Origin: Deltaproteobacteria bacterium
GTDB taxonomy: Bacteria; Myxococcota_A; Polyangia; GCA-2747355; JADLHG01
Assembly (NCBI GenBank): GCA_020848905.1
Contig: JADLHG010000027.1
Coordinates: 1-64,000, forward strand
Direction: 5' to 3'
Length of the DNA: 64,000 nucleotides
The first letter of the stretch is position 1, and each line of letters begins with the position of its first letter. The translations under genes were made by a program, and so were the position numbers. Below the pieces are notes generated by a model that worked only from the letters and a program-made list of their open reading frames with translations, had not been told where the DNA came from and searched no databases. Shown piece by piece: positions 24,543-33,069 of this stretch.

Positions 24543-26192
24543 TCAGTTCGGGCAGGCGCCGACGGTAAGCGGCCCGAGAATCGCGTGCGCCTCGGGGGCC
24601 GTGGTGCGGGAGAAGGTGACGCAGCTCCCCTCGGGGACGGTCACCTTGCCGGGCTGAACGAAGGTCTCGAGGCTGAGCGTCCCCTTGGCCACCCGAAGGC
24701 CGCCGTCGGAGCTCGTGCTCCCCATCACCGGCACCACCGCCGGGTGCTTCCCCGGGTCCTGCAGCCGCAACCGATACTGCTCGTCGGCAGCCCACACCTT
24801 GACCGGCGAGACCAGGTACGGGTTGAGCAGCGCCCAGTTCAACCGCACCTGCAGGTCCAGCTCGGGGCTGGCCTCGCAGCGCGGCGCCTTCTGCCAGGGC
24901 GTGACGGTCACGTCCAGCTTGCGCCCAGCCTGCGGGTTCACGTCCACCTTCACGAGCGGCTTGCCGTCCAGCGTGAAGGTCGAGGTGGCCTCCCCGAGGC
25001 TCACGCCGGTGATGGCGAGCTTCTGCGCCGTGGCGGTGGCGGTAGCGCGCGCCGCGGGTACGACCAGCGCCACCTGTCCGCGCGCCCGGCTCCAGAACCA
25101 GCGCGCGGGCCAGCTCCCCTCGAGGCGGCCGAACGTGCTCGCCGCGGTCACCTTCCCCGCCTCGAGCGAGGCCGAGGCCACCGGCGTCCCTTGCGCCACC
25201 TTGAAGCGGTACGCGCCGTCGGGGGTCGTCCCCTCGATGCGGACCTCCTCGAGCACCGAGACCTTCGCCGAGAGACTGCCCGTCGCGAAGGTCAGGCTCG
25301 CCTCGATCACTCCCTCCATCACTGTTGGAAGCTGCGGTGCCTTGGCTCCCGTAATGGCCAGGATCTGCTGCACCGCCGCCTTGGCCGCGGCGAGGTCCCC
25401 GCGCACGGTGACGCTCCCCGGCCGCAGCTCCAGCACCACGATCGGGTCGCTCCCCGCGCCCACGCGCAGTGCGAGGTCCACGCCGTCGGGCTCGACGAGC
25501 GTGGCCACGATGCGGAGCTGGAGCTGGTCCACGGACTGCACGCAGCTCGACTGCTTGCTGCTGCCGCTGCCGCTGCCGTTACCCATCGGCACGTCGTCCG
25601 AACCACCGAAGGAGTCGGCCGGCATGTCGTCGCCACCACCGTTACCCCCCGAACCCGAGGAGGAATCCCCATTCGGCATGGGAGGCAAGGGGACCGGCGT
25701 CGGCGCGCGGCCCACCGAGCCCGAGCCGAAGCCACCGCCGTTGACGCAGACCACGCTTCCCCGCAGCAGAAAGGTCGTGCTCCCTCCGCCCGAGGATTCC
25801 ACGTTTCCCGGGTGAAAGATGGTCTGGCTCAGGGTCTGGTCGATCTGCGCCGCGAGCTCGAGCGAGCCCTTTCGCAGGTCTTTCGAGCGTCCCATGGTGT
25901 CGACGGGCACGGGCATCGGGTCCGACGGCGGCATCCCGGGCGGGGTCGTGACGGGCGCGCCGCCGCTCCAGTGCGATTCCACCACGGCGGTGCCCTGAAA
26001 GAGCTGCTTCAGCGCGTCCATCCCCCGGGCGTTCTCGAGCGCATCCCCGGCGGACCCGAGCAGACGCCCGACGACCATCGAGGTGCGCTCGCGCACCTGT
26101 TCGGGCGACGGCCCGCCGCCGCAGCCCATCACCCAACCGCTGGTTCCCACCGCGCACAGCGACAGCACAGCCAGTCGTCTCTCTCGTCTCAT
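24543..26192 (-). CDS. Large lipoprotein of unknown function
   Basis: 549 residues. The lipoprotein signal MRRERRLAVLSLCAVG...VMGC is followed by a helical N-terminal region (PEQVRERTSMVVGRLLGSAG). Then comes a Gly/Ser/Asn/Asp-rich low-complexity stretch (about 170-220, SSGSGGNGGGDDMP) and a long beta-rich C-terminal half containing several strand-loop repeats (LELRPGSVTVRGDLAAA; SLSAKVSVLEEVRIEG). No catalytic motif was recognised. The start ATG 26192 is supported by GAGGGAGG upstream; the open frame continues 51 codons further but without a signal peptide. The stop codon abuts the structured element at 24401-24541. Confidence 0.65.
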   Translation of the reverse strand: MRRERRLAVLSLCAVGTSGWVMGCGGGPSPEQVRERTSMVVGRLLGSAGDALENARGMDALKQLFQGTAVVESHWSGGAPVTTPPGMPPSDPMPVPVDTMGRSKDLRKGSLELAAQIDQTLSQTIFHPGNVESSGGGSTTFLLRGSVVCVNGGGFGSGSVGRAPTPVPLPPMPNGDSSSGSGGNGGGDDMPADSFGGSDDVPMGNGSGSGSSKQSSCVQSVDQLQLRIVATLVEPDGVDLALRVGAGSDPIVVLELRPGSVTVRGDLAAAKAAVQQILAITGAKAPQLPTVMEGVIEASLTFATGSLSAKVSVLEEVRIEGTTPDGAYRFKVAQGTPVASASLEAGKVTAASTFGRLEGSWPARWFWSRARGQVALVVPAARATATATAQKLAITGVSLGEATSTFTLDGKPLVKVDVNPQAGRKLDVTVTPWQKAPRCEASPELDLQVRLNWALLNPYLVSPVKVWAADEQYRLRLQDPGKHPAVVPVMGSTSSDGGLRVAKGTLSLETFVQPGKVTVPEGSCVTFSRTTAPEAHAILGPLTVGACPN

Positions 26193-26709
26193 GGTGCGTC
26201 CTCCCTCGCGTCGGCCCATCGTGTGCCGCCAGCGTTTGCAGAACCGGTGCCAGATGGCAAGGTCCCTGGATTCCTTGGCCTCGCCTGCTCCCGAGTCCCG
26301 ATCTTGGTAACGAACGTTCACGCCGGGGTTGCCCACATCCTTCACAGCGTCCCCGAACCCAGCTCGCCGCGGCCGCGGTCGAGGCCTTCTACAGCACCGA
26401 ACGTGCCACCCGTGGGCGCCGCGTCAGCGGGTGGAGATCACAGCCGAAAGCTCCCGACCCCGCGCTGCGACGCGCGCTCGCGGGCTCCGACTCTGGGTCG
26501 GGAATCCGGACTTCTCTGTCATAGCGCGCCGCACTTGCCCCGAGGCGCACCTGTTGAGCTATGCTGCGCCGTCGATGATCGGGGACGGGGCGGTCGGTCA
26601 GTCGCCGCTCGCGTCCGAGGAGCGCACGGCCCATCGAAAGCCGGCCGGAGCGCCAGTGGAGGGTGGAGATGGCATCGCGCTGACCCGTCGTCACGAAGGA
26701 GGTTCGTTC
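26193..26709. other. 517-base divergent intergenic region
   Basis: No convincing gene on either strand. It contains a perfect 8-base inverted repeat, CCCGACCC (26452-26459) and GGGTCGGG (26494-26501), whose loop is itself GC-palindromic. A possible plus-strand promoter follows: TTGCCC near 26537 and TATGCT near 26561. If used, this promoter gives the metzincin gene a leader of about 140 bases. Confidence 0.4.
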
Positions 26710-28743
26710 GTGCATTTGCGTCGTGTTGTTCCCCTCGCCCTCGCGCTCCTGTTTCTCCGCACGATCTCCGGTTGTGAGCAGGAAGAAGCTCCCACCCCCA
26801 GTCAGCCGCCGGCCGAAGGCGAGGTCGGCGCCGCCTGCACCGACAGCGGCCACTGCAAGGCGGGCGGCTGCCTGACCGACGTGAGCTTCAAGGAAGGTTA
26901 CTGCTACAAGGACTGCAAGACCGACGGCGCCTGCCCCGACGGCGCGACCTGCCATGATTACCTGAACTACAAGTGGTGCTTCGACGCCTGCGAGGCCGAT
27001 TCGGCCTGCCGGGACGGCTACGTCTGCGACTACGGCGTCTGCCGCCCCAAGTGCACGCGCGGCCAGTTCTGCAAGAGCGGCGACGTCTGCCGCGACGGTC
27101 GCTGCAAGCCGCCGTGCAAGAGCGACCCGGATTGCGGCGGCGACCAGCGCTGCCAGGATGGCAAGTGCCTGCCGCCGTGCAAAACCGAGGACCAGTGCCT
27201 CCCCGGCTTCACCTGCAAGCCCGAGACGGGCAAGTGCGTGGCCAAGCCCGGCAAGCCGCTCGGCCAGGCCTGCCGCGGGGACGGCGAGTGCGCCACCGGC
27301 TACTGCCTCCCCACGCGACGCATCTGCTCGGTCAAGTGCGCCGGGTCGGAGGTCTGCCCCGGCGGGTACGTCTGCGGCCTCGAGAAGCTCGACGCGGACC
27401 GGAACAACGCCTTCGACGGCGCCGAGGCCGACTGCATCCCGGTGGCCGGCAAGGGCGTCGCCGGCGGAGCGTGCGCGAAAGACGGCGACTGCGCCTCGAG
27501 CCACTGCTACTACGGTTTCTGCATGGAGGGCTGCGCCGAGGCGAAGAACTGCCAGGGGCTGGCCTGCATGCCCGTCAACCTGATCCTGGACGGCGCGACC
27601 CCGCCGTACCGAGGCTGTCTGCCGCACGCCGCCGTCGGCACCTACACCCTCGGCGCCTTCAAGGCCGGCGAGGTCAAGGGCTTCGACCTGCCGCCGCACG
27701 CCACGAGCTTCGTCTTGACCACCGAGGTCGGCTCGGCGAGCGAGGCGGGACTCGTGGCGCGGCTCGCGGACCCCACGGGCAACGTGCTCGTCGAGCCCAC
27801 GGGCGATTCGTGCAAGTTCTACAGCTCGGCCACGCGCTACTACCCCGCGGAGCAGGTGGCGAACCTCTATTACCCGAACGTGCCGACGCTCAAGATCACC
27901 CCCGGGATTCACACCTATCAGGTCGTGGCCACGAAGATGGACCTGCCGGTCACGGTGAAGCTCACGACCAAGCTCGGCACGGCGCAGAAGGGGACGCTGA
28001 ACATCAACTGGTTCTTCCTCAACCTGCAGGGGACCTGCATCCCGGGGCCGACGCTGAACGCGGCCACCGCGGCGACGCACGCCTGGTTCCGCACCGTCGG
28101 GACGAACATGCGCTCGATCCTGAAGAACGCCGGGCTGACCATCGGGTACGAGACCTTCCACGACCTGAACAGCCCCGCCCTCGACGTGATCGAGGTCCCC
28201 GAGCAGGGGCAGCCCCGCGAGCTGCAGTCCCTCTTCGCCTCGTCGCGCGCGCTCGCGCTCCCGTCCCTGAACATCTTCTTCGTGCGGGAGATCAAGAGCA
28301 CGACCCTCGGCGGGATGGTGCTCGGCATCTCGGGCGGCATCCCGGGGCCGCCCGGGATCCACGGCACCGCGTCATCGGGGATCGCGATGTCGATGCAGAC
28401 CGCGTGCCTCGAGAAGAACTCGTCCTACAACCCGGCGCACACGCTGGCCCACGAGATCGGCCACTACCTGGGGCTCTTCCACAACCAGGAGAACATCGTG
28501 AACCCGGGCTACGACAAGGACGCGAAGAAGGTGGTCTGCCCCTGCCCGTGCGGCCCGAACCTGAGCTGCCAGTACGACATCGGGGCCTCCTGGTGTCGGG
28601 GGCTCGACCCGCTGCCCGACACGGACACGAGCGACAAGAACCTGATGTTCTTCGCCGCGGAGAGCACCGAGATGTTCCAGGGGAACCAGCTCAGCCCGCA
28701 GCAGATCCGCGTGATCCTCAACAGCCCGCTCGCGGGCTTCTAG
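26710..28743 (+). CDS. Cys-rich lipoprotein metzincin (pappalysin/M43-like) metalloprotease
   Basis: 677 residues from GTG 26710, chosen because GAAGGAGG is correctly spaced and a lipoprotein signal follows (LALLFLRTISGC). Residues about 35-330 form a cysteine-rich region with CxxDxxCxxG-type repeats (CTDSGHCKAGGC, CKSDPDCGGDQRC). A beta-rich domain follows, then a zinc-protease domain with HTLAHEIGHYLGLFHN (HExxHxxGxxH) and a Met-turn-like KNLMFF. Metzincins of this kind cut extracellular proteins. It is probably displayed on the outer surface and may act in predation or matrix turnover. It is followed after 18 bases by a HEAT-like gene, a probable operon. Confidence 0.8.
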   Translation: MHLRRVVPLALALLFLRTISGCEQEEAPTPSQPPAEGEVGAACTDSGHCKAGGCLTDVSFKEGYCYKDCKTDGACPDGATCHDYLNYKWCFDACEADSACRDGYVCDYGVCRPKCTRGQFCKSGDVCRDGRCKPPCKSDPDCGGDQRCQDGKCLPPCKTEDQCLPGFTCKPETGKCVAKPGKPLGQACRGDGECATGYCLPTRRICSVKCAGSEVCPGGYVCGLEKLDADRNNAFDGAEADCIPVAGKGVAGGACAKDGDCASSHCYYGFCMEGCAEAKNCQGLACMPVNLILDGATPPYRGCLPHAAVGTYTLGAFKAGEVKGFDLPPHATSFVLTTEVGSASEAGLVARLADPTGNVLVEPTGDSCKFYSSATRYYPAEQVANLYYPNVPTLKITPGIHTYQVVATKMDLPVTVKLTTKLGTAQKGTLNINWFFLNLQGTCIPGPTLNAATAATHAWFRTVGTNMRSILKNAGLTIGYETFHDLNSPALDVIEVPEQGQPRELQSLFASSRALALPSLNIFFVREIKSTTLGGMVLGISGGIPGPPGIHGTASSGIAMSMQTACLEKNSSYNPAHTLAHEIGHYLGLFHNQENIVNPGYDKDAKKVVCPCPCGPNLSCQYDIGASWCRGLDPLPDTDTSDKNLMFFAAESTEMFQGNQLSPQQIRVILNSPLAGF

Positions 28744-28761
28744 GCCAGAGGTAGCAGAGCC

Positions 28762-29325
28762 ATGCTCCGACGCATCACGATCCTCACCGCGACCCTCTGT
28801 CTCGCCGGAGCGGCCAGGGCCGACGACCGGAAGAGCCTCTCTCCGCGCGGCAAGGTGGAGCTGGCGCTCTCCGCCATCGAGGAGGTCCCGAGCCGGGCCG
28901 CGCTCGAGCGGCTCCACCCGAACGTGGAGCTCCTCCTGCACGAGATCGTGGCGCGTCCGTCGCCCACGCGGCGCCTCGCGCGCAACCGGGCCCTGACCGT
29001 GCTCCGCCTCTTTCCGAGCGCGACCACGCGCCGGGTGCTGCAGGCGGTGGTGGTCGGGACCCGCGTCGACCGGCCGGGGATGGAGCTCCTCGATCTGCAG
29101 CAGGCCACGAGCTCGTTCGCCGTGGTGGCCGGCCCCGAGGCGCTCCCCGTGCTCGCGCCGCTCCTCGATCACGCACAGCTCGACGTGCGCCGCGCCGCCG
29201 CCGAGAGCCTGCGCCTCTGCCGGAGCCCCAAAGCCCGCGCGCTCCTCGAGCGGCGCCTTCGACGCGAGCCGTCGGCGCTCGTGCGACACGAGCTGAAAGA
29301 GCAGCTGGGGAGGATGGCGAGGTAG
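28762..29325 (+). CDS. Exported HEAT-repeat-like protein
   Basis: 187 residues. A signal peptide (MLRRITILTATLCLAGAARA) is followed by helical repeats of HEAT/PBS-lyase type (LARNRALTVLRLFPSATTRRVLQAVV; VRRAAAESLRLCRSPKARALLE; VRHELKEQLGRM). Such repeats usually make protein-binding solenoids. It sits 18 bases after the metzincin stop with a weak AGAGG ribosome site, so it is probably co-expressed; an accessory or inhibitor role for the protease is a guess. Confidence 0.65.
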   Translation: MLRRITILTATLCLAGAARADDRKSLSPRGKVELALSAIEEVPSRAALERLHPNVELLLHEIVARPSPTRRLARNRALTVLRLFPSATTRRVLQAVVVGTRVDRPGMELLDLQQATSSFAVVAGPEALPVLAPLLDHAQLDVRRAAAESLRLCRSPKARALLERRLRREPSALVRHELKEQLGRMAR

Positions 29326-29353
29326 AGGGGAGCGAGAAGGGGGACGGGAAGGG

Positions 29354-29388
29354 CGAGCGCTCGGGCGAGCTGACCTCGCGAGGAGGTC
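29354..29388. terminator. Hairpins between convergent genes
   Basis: CGAGCGCTCG (29354-29363) and GACCTC-GCGAG-GAGGTC (29372-29388) lie in the 78 bases between two convergent genes, so probably a bidirectional termination zone. Confidence 0.4.
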
Positions 29389-29403
29389 GCTACGCGACGA
29401 TGA

Positions 29404-32400
29404 CTAGGGCGTGCTGGTCGTGAGTGTTACCGGGATGCTCGCGCCGATGATGTCCACGCTCCCCACCGAGGTCCCGCCGGCTGCCCCCCCGAGCGTCACG
29501 GTCTCCGTCTTGCTGATGTAGACGAACAGGGCCACGCTCTTGTTCACCGCCACCACACCCTTCGGCACCAGCGACCCGACCCCCGGGTTGGCCAGCGAGG
29601 GCGAGATGAAGTTGTTCCAGTAGAGGCTGTTCGCCCAGTACGGGTTCACCGACACCGTGTCGAAGATGATGCTGCCGTAGTTGTAGGTTCCGGTGACGGG
29701 GGCTCCCGCGTTCCACTTGGTGAGGAGCGTCATGTCGTTCGAGAACCAGATCGTTCCGTTGGTCGGGGAGGTGATCGTCGGATACGTCGTGAACTGCGTG
29801 ATCCCCGTCGGCAGCGAGAAGACCGCGCCGTTCACGCTGACGGAGAGCTCCACCGCGCCGCCCGCCGCCACGGCCACGTAGCCCTTGTAGATCGCCCTCG
29901 CCGAGTCGTAGCCGAGCGGCGTGCCGTTCAAGGTCACCGTGGCGATCGGCACCGCGACCCCCGCGCTGTCCTTCACGCTCACCTCGGCGTTGCTCTGCAG
30001 GATGGTCTGCGGGATGCCGCTCACCACGCGGGCCACCACCACGGGCACCACCGGCGTGGCCTCGACCCACATCGAAGCCACGCTCTCGCCCTGCGCGTTC
30101 ACGGCCGTGACCACGTAGGTGTACCGCAGGCCGATGGTCAGGTTGCTATGCACGTAGGGGCTCTTGGCGTTGGCGATCTTCGTGCTCGCCGTGGTCGGGA
30201 TCGTGGCCCCCGTCGCGTAGTAGATGTTGTACGAGGCCGCGCCGGCCACCGGATTCCAGCTCACGGTGTTCTGCCCGACCCCCGCGGCCGCGGTGACTCC
30301 ACCGGGCGCCGGCAGCGCTACCGGCGGCGTCGCGCTCACCTCCGTAGAGCCCGTGCTCTCGCCGTTCGCGTTCAGCGCCGTGACCACGTAGTAGTAGGTC
30401 GTGCCCGCGGTGAGCCCCGCGTCCGCGTAGGGCGGCGTCGCGACCGGCGTGCCGGTGATGCGGTTCCCGACCGAGACGGTGACCCCCGCGGTGGTGCTCC
30501 GGTAGACGTGGTAGCCGGTCGCCCCGGTCACCGGCGTCCAGCTCAGGTTCACCTGCGTCGAGCTCGCCGGCACCGCCGTGACCCCCGTCGGCGCAGCGGG
30601 GGCCGTGAGGACTACGAAGGACGCGGCCGAGGTGGCGGTTCCCGACGCGGTGGTCACGGTGATCGGTCCGGTCGTCGCCCCGACGGGCACGGAGACGGTG
30701 AGCGAGCTGGTCGTGGCCGCGCTGACCACCGCCGGCGCGTTCCCGCCGAAGAAGACGGTGTTGTTCGTGGCGATCGAGCTGAAATAGCTGCCCGTGATCG
30801 TGACCACCGTGCCCACGGTGCCGTTGGTCGGCGAGAAGGAGGCGATCGAGGGGGGCGAAGGCGGCGGGGTGGTCGGCACCGCGCTCACCTCGGTCGAGGC
30901 GCGGCTCTCGCCGTTCGCGCTGACGGCCGTGACGACGTAGTAGTAGGCCGTCCCGGTCGTCAGGCCCGTATCGGCGTGCGGCGGCCCCGCCAGCGGCGTG
31001 GCCGTGATGCGGTTGCCCGCCGTGAGCGCCACGCCGGGCGTGGTGGTCCGATAGATGTTGTACCCTGTCGCGTCCTTCACCAGGCTCCAGCTCACGTTCA
31101 CCTGGGTCGCGTTCACCGCGATGGCGGTCACGCCACCCGGCGGGTCCGGCGGCAAGAGCACCACGAAGGGGCTCGCCGAGGTGGCGGTGCCCGACGCGGT
31201 CGTGACGGTGATCGCCCCCGTCGTCGCGCCGGCAGGGACCGTCACCGTGAGCGTGGTCGGCGCGGCGGAGTTGACCACCGCGGGGATCCCACCGCCGAAG
31301 AGCACCGTGTTGTTGGTGGCGATCGCGCTGAAGTAGCTCCCCGTGATCGTGACGGCCGTTCCCACGGTCCCGTTCGTCGGCGCGAAGGACGCGATCACCG
31401 GCGGCGACGGCGGCGGCGTGCTCGGTACCGCGCTCACCTCCTTGGAGGGCTGGCTCTCGCCGTACGCGTTGAGCGCCGTGACCACGTAATAGTAGGCCGT
31501 CCCCGTCGTCAGGCCGCTGTCGGCGTACGGATACACCGTCACGGGCGCGCTCGTGATGCGGTTGCCCGTGGTGGTCGCCACGCCGGGGGTGGTCGTGCGG
31601 TAGACGTGATAGCCGGTCGCGCCCTTCACCGGGGTCCAGTTGATGTTCACGAGCGTCGCGCTCGCGGCGATGGACGTGACGTTGGTGGGCGGATCGGGCG
31701 GCAGGAGCACCACGAAGGGGCTCGCCGACTTCGCCGTGCCGGAAGCCGTCGTGACCGTGAGCTCGCCCGTCGTGGCTCCCGCCGGCACGGTCACGGAGAG
31801 GGAGGTCGCCGTCGCCGTGCTGACCACCGCCGGCACGCCGCCGCCGAAGAGCACCGTGTTGTTGGTGGCGATGGGGCTGAAGTAGCTGCCCGTGATCGTG
31901 ACCGCGGTTCCGACGGTGCCGTTGGTGGGCGAGAAGGACGCGATGGCGGGCGGCGCGGGGGGAGGCAGCGTCGGCACCGCGCTCACCTCTTTGGAGGCAC
32001 GGCTCTCGCCGTGCGCGTTCACCGCGGTGATGACGTAGTAGTAGGCGGTCCCGGTGGTGAGCCCCTTGTCGGCGTAGGGCGAGCTCGGCACCGGCGCGGC
32101 GGTGATCCGGTTGGCCTGCGTCAGCGCGACCCCGGGGGTCTCGCTGCGGTAGAGGTTGTAGCCCGTGGCCTCCTTCACCGGACCCCAGCTCAGGTTGACC
32201 TGCGTGGCGTTCACGGCGATGGCGATCGGCGTCTCGGGGGCCTCCGGGGCCTGCGCGACGGTGAAGTTGGCCTTGGTGGTGAAGGTTCCCCGCAGGGTGG
32301 AGACGGAGATGGGGCCGGTCACGGCTCCCGCAGGCACCGTCGCCGAGAGCGAGGTGGGCGAGGCAGCGGTAACCGTGGCGAGCGCGCCGCCGATCGTGAC

Positions 32401-32892
32401 CGTGTTGCTCGTGGGAGTCGCGACGAAACCGCTCCCCGTGATGGTCACGACCGTCCCCACCGGCCCGTTCATCGGCGAGAAGTTCGTGATGATCGGCGGA
32501 CTGTCCGGCGGCTTCACCGTCGAGCCCGTGACGGTGAAGACCCCGCTCGAGGTGGCGAGCGCGCTGCCGTTGTGAACCGTGACCTTCCCCGTGGTCGCGT
32601 CGTCGGGGACGGTCACCTTGAGCTCGGTGGCCGTCGCCGCGCTCACGGTGGCGGTGGCGCCGTTGAACTTCACCAGGTTGAAGCCGGCCGTGCTGAAGTT
32701 CGTCCCGGTGATCGTGACCTCGGTGCCCGTGGGGCCCTCGGTCGGCGAGAAACCGCTGATCGTGGGATCGGGATAGACGACCGGCTCCGGATCGCTACAG
32801 CCCGCCGCCAGGGCGACGGCCACGACCGCCAGCGTCCTCAGCGTCCTACCGGCGACAACAGAAACCGCGCCCCGTGCTCCAGTGCTCCGCAT
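29404..32892 (-). CDS. Giant TIG/FN3 repeat surface lipoprotein
   Basis: 1162 residues. Lipoprotein signal ending LAVVAVALAAGC. Two TIG/IPT domains (ISGFSPTEGPTGTEVTITG; ITNFSPMNGPVGTVVTITG) come first, followed by an FN3 domain. Then come three nearly identical TIG-FN3 pairs (FSPTNGTVGTAVTITGSYF; GTAYYYVVTALNA), another FN3, and a C-terminal region of about 240 residues that includes a carboxypeptidase-regulatory-like stretch and IIFDTVSVNPYWANS. These are modular adhesion or binding folds. The start ATG 32892 is supported by TAAGGAG; longer frames lack a signal peptide. It is divergent from an NtrC-type regulator gene. It is likely a cell-surface adhesin or polysaccharide-binding protein. 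Confidence 0.8.
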   Translation of the reverse strand: MRSTGARGAVSVVAGRTLRTLAVVAVALAAGCSDPEPVVYPDPTISGFSPTEGPTGTEVTITGTNFSTAGFNLVKFNGATATVSAATATELKVTVPDDATTGKVTVHNGSALATSSGVFTVTGSTVKPPDSPPIITNFSPMNGPVGTVVTITGSGFVATPTSNTVTIGGALATVTAASPTSLSATVPAGAVTGPISVSTLRGTFTTKANFTVAQAPEAPETPIAIAVNATQVNLSWGPVKEATGYNLYRSETPGVALTQANRITAAPVPSSPYADKGLTTGTAYYYVITAVNAHGESRASKEVSAVPTLPPPAPPAIASFSPTNGTVGTAVTITGSYFSPIATNNTVLFGGGVPAVVSTATATSLSVTVPAGATTGELTVTTASGTAKSASPFVVLLPPDPPTNVTSIAASATLVNINWTPVKGATGYHVYRTTTPGVATTTGNRITSAPVTVYPYADSGLTTGTAYYYVVTALNAYGESQPSKEVSAVPSTPPPSPPVIASFAPTNGTVGTAVTITGSYFSAIATNNTVLFGGGIPAVVNSAAPTTLTVTVPAGATTGAITVTTASGTATSASPFVVLLPPDPPGGVTAIAVNATQVNVSWSLVKDATGYNIYRTTTPGVALTAGNRITATPLAGPPHADTGLTTGTAYYYVVTAVSANGESRASTEVSAVPTTPPPSPPSIASFSPTNGTVGTVVTITGSYFSSIATNNTVFFGGNAPAVVSAATTSSLTVSVPVGATTGPITVTTASGTATSAASFVVLTAPAAPTGVTAVPASSTQVNLSWTPVTGATGYHVYRSTTAGVTVSVGNRITGTPVATPPYADAGLTAGTTYYYVVTALNANGESTGSTEVSATPPVALPAPGGVTAAAGVGQNTVSWNPVAGAASYNIYYATGATIPTTASTKIANAKSPYVHSNLTIGLRYTYVVTAVNAQGESVASMWVEATPVVPVVVARVVSGIPQTILQSNAEVSVKDSAGVAVPIATVTLNGTPLGYDSARAIYKGYVAVAAGGAVELSVSVNGAVFSLPTGITQFTTYPTITSPTNGTIWFSNDMTLLTKWNAGAPVTGTYNYGSIIFDTVSVNPYWANSLYWNNFISPSLANPGVGSLVPKGVVAVNKSVALFVYISKTETVTLGGAAGGTSVGSVDIIGASIPVTLTTSTP
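30329..31976 (-). repeat. Three 549-base tandem modules inside the TIG/FN3 gene
   Basis: A marker sequence in each TIG domain (CTGAAGTAGCT-like on the plus strand) recurs at 30779, 31328 and 31877, exactly 549 bases (183 codons) apart. Outer limits are approximate. The exact period and high DNA similarity indicate recent duplication or ongoing homogenisation. Confidence 0.75.
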
Positions 32893-32984
32893 CTCGCGTC
32901 TCCTTACGATCGGCGCCCGGCCGGTGCCCCCCAGGGACGAACCGGCCTTTGGCCCGTCAAGTGTAGGTAGGGTCGCGCCGGAAT

Positions 32985-33001
32985 GCCAAAAAACGTTTGG
33001 C
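32985..33001. promoter_or_regulatory. Operator-like dyad in a divergent promoter region
   Basis: GCCAAA-AAACG-TTTGGC, perfect six-base arms, 34 bases upstream of the -35 of the NtrC-type gene and 92 bases from the TIG/FN3 start. Confidence 0.35.
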
Positions 33002-33034
33002 CGCGCGGTGACGGTAACACGGGTCGTGCGTCGA

Positions 33035-33063
33035 TTGCCGCGCCACCTCGCTCCTGCTAGCGT
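33035..33063 (+). promoter_or_regulatory. Sigma-70-type promoter for a leaderless mRNA
   Basis: TTGCCG (33035-33040), an ideal 17-base spacer, TAGCGT (33058-33063), six bases, then ATG 33070. No Shine-Dalgarno. Confidence 0.55.
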
Positions 33064-33069
33064 GCGCGC

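Noticed and set aside
30148-32970. A 940-codon plus-strand frame opposite the TIG/FN3 gene
   Set aside because: Extreme Arg/Gly/Asp composition, no motifs; it is the antisense shadow of a repetitive high-GC gene.
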